Source: CAZOMR01 sp964580655
GTDB lineage: Bacteria; RBG-13-61-14; CAZOMR01
Direction: 5' to 3'
NCBI GenBank assembly: GCA_964580655.1
Contig: CAZOMR010000196.1
Span: 1-6,392, forward strand
Length of the DNA stretch: 6,392 nucleotides
Shown here: positions 1 through 4,764 of the stretch, piece by piece
How positions within the stretch are numbered: the first letter of the stretch is position 1
How the letters are laid out: each line of letters begins with the position of its first letter
The notes under the pieces: model-generated
The model's database searches: none
The model's input: the letters and a program-made list of their open reading frames with translations, nothing else
Told to the model about the DNA's origin: nothing
Made by a program: the position numbers and the translations under genes

Positions 1-37
1 AAACATGAAAAAAATCAGCAAGTTTGATAAAATACAT

Positions 38-72
38 TTTTTACGAAAGCATCAGTCTTCGCTTTGTAAAAA
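38..72 (-). terminator. Weak hairpin just downstream of the glycosyltransferase gene
   Basis: Positions 38-50 and 61-72 form an inverted repeat (TTTTTACGAAAGC against GCTTTGTAAAAA, one bulged base) around a 10-base loop, starting six bases past the glycosyltransferase stop codon. Its position suits a transcript end. The stem is AT-rich, and on the minus strand it is followed by A-rich and mixed sequence, not a clean U tract. It may be a weak bidirectional terminator or an mRNA 3'-end-stabilising hairpin. The remaining bases 1-37 are AT-rich and I see no gene in them. Confidence 0.3.
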
Positions 73-77
73 TTGCT

Positions 78-1274
78 TTACTCCTTGAGAATGAGTCCCC
101 TGAGGAGGGACTTATCCGTGATCGGCTTTCGCCCCCTTTCAACCAGCCGCTGATAAAGGTTCTCATACTTCTTCCCGATAGCCTCATAACTGAAAGGATA
201 TGAGTCAAACCGGGCATTGAACCGGTCCGGATCGTCCAGGACCTCGGCAATCTTGTCAGCAAAATCATCGGGCCTATTATCCGCGAATAGCCCGTTTTCT
301 CCATGCCTGAGTGCGGCACGGGATGCCATGCTTTCCAGGGCCACGATCGGGGTCCCTGCCATAAGAGCCTCGTAAAGCACTATGCCCTGGGTATCGGAGG
401 GGGAAGGAAAGACAAAGACCCTGGCAATGAAGTAAAGCTCGGGAAGCTCGGTCTGGCTCAAGAAGCCTGTCCAGATAACATGATCGGCAATCTTCATCTT
501 TGTGGCAAGTTTTTCCAGGGTGCGGTGTTCCGGGCCCTCTCCTGCGATGACAAGTGCAATGTTTCGACCCCTTGCGAGAAGAATGCGCAATGACTCAAAC
601 AGGGTTTCAACATTCTTCTCCTTGGCAATGCGGCCCACATAAAGCATGAGCTCGTCAAAGCGATCCAGGCCGCGCTTTTTTATTTGCGCATCAAGCCTCT
701 CCGGGGTCATGTTTTCAAAACGGGAGAAATCTATCCCGGTGGGAACAGATTCCACCCAGGTCTTTACACCGATTTTTTGAAGATACTCCTTGATAGGCTC
801 GGTCGGAGCTATGACCAGGTCGCACAGATTCGCAAAGCGCACTACATAGTCGGTAGTGGCCTGGCGCATGCCAGGGGTATCCAGGAGAAAGTAATGCATG
901 AAGAAATCATAGAGGGTATGAAATGTATAGACTATCGGAATCTTGAAAGTCTCGGCCATATCCAGGCCCATCTTGCCCAGGAGAAAAGGATGGTGAACAT
1001 GAATCAAAAGTGGCTGAAAATTTTCCAACTCATCCTCCACCAAGCCGTAGTCAAGAAACCGGATCGGCACGCTGAACTTGTTCGTGAGAATCTTGATCGA
1101 GGTTACCCTGTAGATGTTATCATCCACCTCGCCTGATCCCGGGCCGTAATCAGGCGCCACGATCATTGCCTCATGACCGCGAAGATGCAGAGCGGTGCGC
1201 AAAAAATTTACTGCCACCGAGACCCCGCTGACACGCGGCAGGAAATTATTTGTGAAGATCGTTACACGCATCAT
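78..1274 (-). CDS. Family-4 glycosyltransferase, diacylglycerol glucosyltransferase-like
   Basis: A 398-residue GT-B glycosyltransferase that should move a sugar from a nucleotide-sugar donor to a lipid or glycan acceptor at the cytoplasmic membrane. The N-terminal Rossmann half begins MRVTIFTNN and carries the RVSGVS loop (residues 14-19), HVHHPFLLG (92-100) and YTFHTLYDFF (116-125). These resemble GT4 enzymes that glucosylate diacylglycerol. The C-terminal half has YVGRIAKEKN (212-221), IAGEGPEH (243-250) and PSDTQGIVLYEA (290-303). In the last motif D294 and E302 take the positions of the family's E-x7-E pair. The length is normal and the gene looks intact. Two ATG codons are adjacent (1274 and 1271); the second gives the more typical family start. 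No SD precedes either, and a sigma70-like -10 lies 5 bases upstream. The gene diverges from the methyltransferase. The acceptor is unproven; a polysaccharide mannosyl- or glucosyltransferase is the alternative. Confidence 0.9.
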   Translation of the reverse strand: MMRVTIFTNNFLPRVSGVSVAVNFLRTALHLRGHEAMIVAPDYGPGSGEVDDNIYRVTSIKILTNKFSVPIRFLDYGLVEDELENFQPLLIHVHHPFLLGKMGLDMAETFKIPIVYTFHTLYDFFMHYFLLDTPGMRQATTDYVVRFANLCDLVIAPTEPIKEYLQKIGVKTWVESVPTGIDFSRFENMTPERLDAQIKKRGLDRFDELMLYVGRIAKEKNVETLFESLRILLARGRNIALVIAGEGPEHRTLEKLATKMKIADHVIWTGFLSQTELPELYFIARVFVFPSPSDTQGIVLYEALMAGTPIVALESMASRAALRHGENGLFADNRPDDFADKIAEVLDDPDRFNARFDSYPFSYEAIGKKYENLYQRLVERGRKPITDKSLLRGLILKE

Positions 1275-1279
1275 GCAAA

Positions 1280-1308
1280 ATTATAATCATTCATTCATTT
1301 TATGACAA
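1280..1308 (-). promoter_or_regulatory. Sigma70-like promoter of the glycosyltransferase gene
   Basis: On the minus strand TTGTCA (1308-1303, five of six consensus bases) and TATAAT (1285-1280, six of six) are separated by exactly 17 bases. The predicted transcription start falls at about 1273, on or between the two candidate ATG codons, so the transcript would be leaderless or nearly so. The -10 lies in the palindrome ATTATAAT, so a TATAAT is also present on the plus strand (1282-1287), but without a recognisable -35. Confidence 0.55.
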
Positions 1309-1317
1309 GTTTTGTCA
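1303..1317. promoter_or_regulatory. Inverted repeat over the -35 box, candidate operator
   Basis: TGACAA-GTT-TTGTCA is a perfect 6-bp dyad with a 3-base centre. One arm is exactly the -35 hexamer of the minus-strand promoter. A 15-bp dyad of this shape overlapping a -35 could be a dimeric regulator's binding site. It could equally be chance, because the TTGACA consensus readily forms such dyads. The 9-mer TGACAAGTT recurs at 4454-4462 upstream of the PLP enzyme gene. Confidence 0.3.
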
Positions 1318-1359
1318 AGAAAAGTGCGCCTCATCTTGCGGCTAGGTGTCAAATCCGGT

Positions 1360-2151
1360 ATGGTGGATATGATGGAGAAAGGAGCGCCAAAGCGGGTCTG
1401 GGGCCAGATGGAGACCCGGGGAGGCCGAGGTGTATTTCGCCAGCGGCTTCTGCTTGAGGCCTTTACAAAAAGGGTGCCGCGAGGCCGTGTTCTCGATGCA
1501 GGCTGTGGTGACGGCTCATTGACCATGGTGCTTCTTGAGCGTGGATACCATGTGGTGGCGGTGGATGCAAGCGAGCTTGCCGTGGCGAGGCTTGAGGACA
1601 AGGCCAGGGATATCGGTAAGGGGATGAAGCTGGAGACTTGCGTGGCCGCTCTTGAGAGAATTGAAGAGCCGGATGAAAGCATTGAAGGCATAGTGTGCGG
1701 GGAGGTGCTTGAGCATCTGGAGGATGATTTAGCCGCGGTGAAGGAATTTTTCCGGACACTGAAGCCGGGAGGGATTTGCGTGGTCACGGTTCCCGCGGAC
1801 CAGCGAAAGTGGAGTTTCGTGGATGAGTGGAGCGGGCATTTCAGGCGCTACACCAAAGACAGCCTCACTGAGCTTTTCACACAAGCAGGCTTTCATGTTG
1901 ACATTATCCACTATTGGGGATGGCCGGTTCTCACGGTTTATGACAGGTTTTTCTTCCGTGAATGGGCAAGAAGGCACCGGGAGAAAAGCGGCGAGGAATG
2001 CACAGGTCTAAAAAGCACGCGCTTTTTTCAGAGTTCGCTTATCGCAAACCTTATGGCCACGGCTTTCTCCCTGGACAGATTATTTCTCGGATTGCCTTTC
2101 GGAATAGGGATTCTGGGCTGTTTTCAAAAGCCTGAAATAAGAAGACCCTGA
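1360..2151 (+). CDS. Class I SAM-dependent methyltransferase
   Basis: A soluble or membrane-associated methyltransferase of about 263 residues with a Rossmann fold (Methyltransf_11/UbiG-like). Motif I is VLDAGCGDGSL (residues 44-54). The acidic residue ending beta-2 is D69 (VVAVDAS). Motif II is GIVCGEVLEHLEDD (110-123) and motif III LKPGGICVVTVP (134-145). The segment WSGHFRRYTKDSLTELF (157-173) recurs in methyltransferases from cell-surface and small-molecule clusters. The C-terminus (about 225-254) is hydrophobic and could touch the membrane. I chose ATG 1360, preceded by AGGTG at 1344-1348. A TTG at 1312 would add 16 residues but has no SD and lies in the promoter dyad; ATG 1369 or 1372 are also possible. 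The gene diverges from the glycosyltransferase and converges on the lipocalin gene with only 14 bp between the stops. The substrate is unknown. Confidence 0.88.
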   Translation: MVDMMEKGAPKRVWGQMETRGGRGVFRQRLLLEAFTKRVPRGRVLDAGCGDGSLTMVLLERGYHVVAVDASELAVARLEDKARDIGKGMKLETCVAALERIEEPDESIEGIVCGEVLEHLEDDLAAVKEFFRTLKPGGICVVTVPADQRKWSFVDEWSGHFRRYTKDSLTELFTQAGFHVDIIHYWGWPVLTVYDRFFFREWARRHREKSGEECTGLKSTRFFQSSLIANLMATAFSLDRLFLGLPFGIGILGCFQKPEIRRP

Positions 2152-2165
2152 AGCCGCTATTTTTT

Positions 2166-3284
2166 CTACCTGACGAAGATAACCTCGCTGACAGCCTGTC
2201 CCGATATTTTTTCGGTCTTTCCGTCCGCTGTCAGCTCCACAACCGCTTGATTCTCGGCACGGTAATAAAAGGGCCGGGTGATGAAGGTATTGATCAAGAA
2301 CTTGAGCGCGCGCGTTGCGGCTCCCTTGTTGAGCTTTTCAAGCACATCTATCTTTTCAACTACATGGCTTGAGTCAAAGCATGTTTTGGCTCGAAGGCCC
2401 GGACATTTGAAATCAAGTTCAAGGGTATGCGGGTAGGACTTTCCACCATCCTGGACCAGGCGATGATCCTTTTCTATCACAATAACATCGGTGGTAGTGC
2501 AGAGCACCTTCTCGTTATCCAGGATAGCGCCAAGGCTGACCGATTGGCCCCCGAAGCGCTCCGGAGTGGTAAAGCTTGTCAGGATTACAGAATATCGGTC
2601 AGAGTAAAACTTGAAATTATGCCAGACATCCTCAAAGTCCATGGTGTTTGCATTGTAGTAGCAATGATCAACATAACCCCAGCCCTGAACCTCCAGCCTC
2701 CGGTCATGAATTGTGAGTGTGCCAGTGACATGCGGTCTGGGCGCAGGATAGTCAATGTAAAAAAGTGTGGCTCTGTCCTTGCCGAAATAGACCTTGCCTT
2801 CCCCCAGCTTATACCCGGCAAAACTTCCGTGGAATTTTAAGTCCATGCCCAGGCCCTGATGAAGGAGCTTGAGGTGCATATCCCTGGAGTCGCCTTCAAG
2901 AAGATTCTCGCCCATCCTGAGGCTGAAGCGTTCCCCCGTCTGCTCAATGTCCTCCGGAGCATACTCGGCCTCAGTGGTAAACCTCTCAAGCTCCGGAGTT
3001 ATGATCGTGAAGGTGAGAGCTGGCTGATGCTTTTTCAAGCCCATGTTGGACAGCATCAGGTTCACATACGCAATATGGCCATCATCAAGGATGGCTATGA
3101 AGAAATAAGATTCCGTGTACCAGAAGGTATCAAGCGGATGGGGATTCAGGTCCTCAAGGCTCAATGGATGAATTTTTCCAGGACTGCCGTCCGGTTCCGG
3201 GAAAAGATAGATCGGCTCATCCGCCAGGGCTGACAAGGGCAAGCAGAATAGAGCGATTAAAATCAAAAGCGCAAATCTTTTCAT
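2166..3284 (-). CDS. Secreted Svf1/CrtC-like double-lipocalin protein
   Basis: A 372-residue exported protein. The signal peptide has MKR, a hydrophobic core (residues 4-18) and a likely signal peptidase I site after A19-L20-A21. The cysteine at 14 is not in a lipobox (F precedes it), so this is probably a soluble periplasmic protein. The mature part resembles the Svf1/AttH/CrtC hydroxylase superfamily, two tandem lipocalin-like beta barrels. Residues 56-80 (TESYFF, DDGHIAYVNLMLSN) match the first-barrel signature, and GWGYVDHCYYN (201-211) corresponds to the GxGYxDHNWG motif of CrtC and Svf1. Members bind hydrophobic ligands or act on isoprenoids or lipids; no reaction can be assigned here. 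ATG 3284 shares its A with the upstream TGA and is preceded by GGAGGAGGG, so translation is probably coupled to the PLP enzyme. The family call rests on motif recall, not a search; it could be a lipoprotein-free unknown beta-rich protein. Confidence 0.85.
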   Translation of the reverse strand: MKRFALLILIALFCLPLSALADEPIYLFPEPDGSPGKIHPLSLEDLNPHPLDTFWYTESYFFIAILDDGHIAYVNLMLSNMGLKKHQPALTFTIITPELERFTTEAEYAPEDIEQTGERFSLRMGENLLEGDSRDMHLKLLHQGLGMDLKFHGSFAGYKLGEGKVYFGKDRATLFYIDYPAPRPHVTGTLTIHDRRLEVQGWGYVDHCYYNANTMDFEDVWHNFKFYSDRYSVILTSFTTPERFGGQSVSLGAILDNEKVLCTTTDVIVIEKDHRLVQDGGKSYPHTLELDFKCPGLRAKTCFDSSHVVEKIDVLEKLNKGAATRALKFLINTFITRPFYYRAENQAVVELTADGKTEKISGQAVSEVIFVR

Positions 3285-4399
3285 CAGCCCTCCTCCGTAT
3301 CAGCGACTTTCTTTTCAAAATAAGGATGAAGAGCCTCAGGCAGACGCCGGTAGTCCGGATTGATGTTCACGAAGCGGGACAGGTCCGAGGAGTTGTAGGT
3401 GTTGATGAAAAGCAAGACCTCATCTCTGAGTTTGCTCTCCTGCGCAAAGCCCATGAGACCGGCAAAGGCTTTGCCTGTATATGTCCCTTCAAGCTTGATG
3501 TTCTCAATATCTTCGGCCAGCCGAACAGCTTCCACGCCGCGCCGCGTGAAATGGGCATACCCTGGCCCGCAATATTGGTGCAGGATATGAAACTGGCGGT
3601 GATTTATTTTGACAGCAGGGATACTGCGGTCATGGCCACGGATAAGCTTGAGCGCGCTCCGGGCAAAGTGTGCGACCATATACTCATTAGCTCCGAGGTA
3701 TTCATAAACCCGCACTCCGATTACCCGGGCCTTGAGGCCCGCAAGCTTACAACCAAGCCAGAGCCCTGCAAAGGTTCCGCAAGAACCAATGGCGCAGAAG
3801 ATGTAATCAGGGTCCGGAAGTTCTCCCTTTTTGACCTGGTCTGCTATCTCGAGCCCGCAGTTGACATACCCGAGGGTGCCGAGTGGGGATGACCCTCCGG
3901 CCCAGATAAAATAGGGCCTGTGATCTTGCTTTCTATCCCAGTGGGAAAGGTAGGTCTTTATAACCGCCCATGGAACCGCGAGCTCGTTTTGCACATAATG
4001 AATTTCACATCCGAGGTTGAAGTTGGCGAGCAGATTATTGCGAGCATATTCCTGGACCGGCTGGGGTATCATGACCGCCAGGCTCTTGAGGCCCAGGGCC
4101 CTCGCATGAACCGTGGTTGCAAGGACATGGTTGGAACCTGCCGCACCAAGGGTCAGCACAGCATCCCTGCCACGGGCCCTGGCGTCGGCAAGGAGAAATT
4201 CAAGCTTGCGAACCTTGTTGCCGCCGTATTCAGTAGAGCTAAGGTCTTCGCGCTTGAGCCAGAGCTGGCTCAGCCCCAGCTTTTCGCCCAGCACCTTCAG
4301 CGGCTCAACACGCGTCGGGAATTCTCCCAAACCTATCCATGGAAGCTTTCCATCCAACTCCGGAAAGCTCTGAAATATGAAGGCCTTATTCTCGCTCAT
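3284..4399 (-). CDS. PLP-dependent enzyme, D-cysteine desulfhydrase/ACC deaminase-like
   Basis: A 371-residue fold-type II PLP enzyme of the ACC deaminase/D-cysteine desulfhydrase family, probably cytoplasmic. WLKREDL (residues 47-53) and YGGNKVRKLEFLLADA (58-73) place the PLP-binding lysine at K62. GSNH (88-91) matches the family's QSNH substrate loop, with G replacing Q. GSCGT (205-209) is the phosphate-binding loop, and YTGKAFAGL (307-315) is the usual late motif. The C-terminal FIHTGG of characterised members is replaced by FINTYN (331-336). The active-site lysine is kept, so it is probably active, but the substrate may not be D-cysteine or ACC; amino acid beta-elimination or ring-opening deamination are the family reactions. 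No SD is seen before ATG 4399 (AAACGGCC precedes it). The gene is first in the operon with the lipocalin gene. Confidence 0.9.
   Translation of the reverse strand: MSENKAFIFQSFPELDGKLPWIGLGEFPTRVEPLKVLGEKLGLSQLWLKREDLSSTEYGGNKVRKLEFLLADARARGRDAVLTLGAAGSNHVLATTVHARALGLKSLAVMIPQPVQEYARNNLLANFNLGCEIHYVQNELAVPWAVIKTYLSHWDRKQDHRPYFIWAGGSSPLGTLGYVNCGLEIADQVKKGELPDPDYIFCAIGSCGTFAGLWLGCKLAGLKARVIGVRVYEYLGANEYMVAHFARSALKLIRGHDRSIPAVKINHRQFHILHQYCGPGYAHFTRRGVEAVRLAEDIENIKLEGTYTGKAFAGLMGFAQESKLRDEVLLFINTYNSSDLSRFVNINPDYRRLPEALHPYFEKKVADTEEG
3288..3296 (-). promoter_or_regulatory. Strong internal SD for the lipocalin gene
   Basis: GGAGGAGGG on the minus strand lies within the last codons of the PLP enzyme gene. 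The first GGAGG ends 7 bases before the lipocalin ATG. With the one-base TGATG stop/start overlap it supports both the chosen start and translational coupling. Confidence 0.8.
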
Positions 4400-4407
4400 G
4401 GCCGTTT

Positions 4408-4435
4408 AATGTATCAGAATTTTATCAATAAGCAA
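4408..4435 (-). promoter_or_regulatory. Possible weak promoter of the PLP enzyme/lipocalin operon
   Basis: On the minus strand TTGCTT (4435-4430) and TACATT (4413-4408) are 16 bases apart. Both are poor matches (TACATT four of six). The predicted start, near 4401, is only about two bases before the ATG at 4399, matching the missing SD. TAAAAT at 4424-4419 is another possible -10, but without a -35. Confidence 0.25.
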
Positions 4436-4481
4436 ATAAGGACGCTATCATCTTGACAAGTTCGGGATTTACCTTTAAGTT

Positions 4482-4490
4482 TGATATAGA
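4482..4490 (+). promoter_or_regulatory. Possible extended -10 promoter for thx and the M20 gene
   Basis: TGATATAGA resembles an extended -10 (TG-N-TATAAT, hexamer four of six), and TAGAAT follows at 4487-4492. No -35 sits at the right distance; the perfect TTGACA at 4453-4458 is about 26-28 bases away, too far. If used, transcription would begin near 4497 and the whole palindromic element would fall in the thx leader. Confidence 0.25.
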
Positions 4491-4501
4491 ATACTCACTA
4501 A

Positions 4502-4629
4502 AGATGGTTTCATAACCCAGATGGTAGGGGCGTGATTCATCACGCCCAGAAGGAGGGCGCAATAAATTGCGCCCCTACCCAGACGCCAGAATTTAACATA
4601 ATGTTTCATGATAAGTTATGAAACCATCT
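4502..4629. repeat. 128-bp compound palindromic element (MITE/REP-like)
   Basis: A non-coding element bounded by perfect 15-bp inverted repeats: AGATGGTTTCATAAC at 4502-4516 and its complement at 4615-4629. Inside, GGTAGGGGCG (4523-4532) can pair with CGCCCCTACC (4570-4579). Within that are two 9-bp hairpins with 2-base loops: GGGCGTGAT/ATCACGCCC (4528-4547) and GGGCGCAAT/ATTGCGCCC (4555-4574). CCCAGA occurs three times (4516, 4545, 4578), at the element's junctions. A further 7-bp hairpin, GTTTCAT/ATGAAAC, lies at 4603-4624. The shared frame with different self-complementary cores resembles dispersed REP-like repeats with a GTAGGGGCG motif. The long terminal repeats suggest a non-autonomous transposable element. 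No convincing target-site duplication is seen. It fills most of the gap between the divergent operons. Confidence 0.75.
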
Positions 4630-4631
4630 AT

Positions 4632-4640
4632 AAAGGAGGT
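4632..4640 (+). promoter_or_regulatory. Near-perfect SD for thx
   Basis: AAAGGAGGT ends 4 bases before ATG 4645 and fixes the start of this very short gene. It begins two bases after the terminal repeat of the palindromic element. Confidence 0.85.
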
Positions 4641-4644
4641 TGGG

Positions 4645-4755
4645 ATGGGAAAAGGAGATCAGCGGACTAGACGGGGAAAGCTCTATAGGGGCTCTTTCGG
4701 AAAAACCAGACCCCGGAAAAAGAAAAAAGCGGGAGCCTCAAACGCAGATAAATAA
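4645..4755 (+). CDS. thx: 30S ribosomal protein bTHX (36 aa)
   Basis: A 36-residue, strongly basic protein starting MGKGDQRTRRGKLYRGSFGK and continuing TRPRKKKK. This is nearly the sequence I recall for Thermus thermophilus Thx, a small peptide bound at the top of the 30S subunit head that helps stabilise 16S rRNA. Arg, Lys and Gly make up most of the first 28 residues. A short non-basic tail (AGASNADK, 29-36) extends beyond the Thermus protein. The near-perfect SD and the match from the first residue make the start secure. The M20 peptidase gene begins 9 bases after the stop, with its SD overlapping the stop, so the two are very likely co-transcribed. The gene falls under the usual length cut-off of gene finders. 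Confidence 0.92.
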   Translation: MGKGDQRTRRGKLYRGSFGKTRPRKKKKAGASNADK

Positions 4756-4759
4756 GGAG
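4754..4759 (+). promoter_or_regulatory. SD of the M20 peptidase gene, overlapping the thx stop
   Basis: AAGGAG ends 5 bases before ATG 4765, and its first two bases belong to the thx TAA. This geometry favours ribosomes passing from thx to the peptidase gene and supports ATG 4765 as the start. Confidence 0.75.
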
Positions 4760-4764
4760 AGGGC

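Noticed and set aside
684..1136. A 150-codon plus-strand frame opposite the glycosyltransferase
   Set aside because: Antisense shadow of a strongly supported gene, with no domain features.
1312..1359. TTG start 16 codons upstream for the methyltransferase
   Set aside because: It has no SD, falls within the promoter dyad of the divergent gene, and the extra residues are not typical of the family.
3164..3892. A 242-codon open frame on the plus strand across the lipocalin/PLP-gene junction
   Set aside because: It lies antisense to two clearly recognisable genes, spans their junction, and its product shows no family motif; it is a by-product of their codon use.
3920..4456. A 178-codon plus-strand frame opposite the start of the PLP enzyme gene
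   Set aside because: It is antisense to the conserved N-terminal half of the PLP enzyme, shows no recognisable domain and no SD.
4453..4458. Perfect TTGACA hexamer as the thx -35
   Set aside because: No -10-like hexamer lies 15-19 bases downstream; the nearest, TATAGA/TAGAAT, is 26-28 bases away.
4528..4574. GC-rich hairpins as an intrinsic terminator of either flanking operon
   Set aside because: Neither hairpin is followed by a T run on either strand, and both flanking genes point away from the region, so no transcript needs to end here.
4523..4579. Inner palindromes as a CRISPR array
   Set aside because: There are only two hairpins with different cores, no identical direct repeats separated by unique spacers, and no cas genes.
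4499..4635. TAAAG at 4499-4503 and 4631-4635 as a target-site duplication of the palindromic element
   Set aside because: The copies sit asymmetrically: the left one overlaps the terminal repeat while the right one lies outside it, so they are probably chance.
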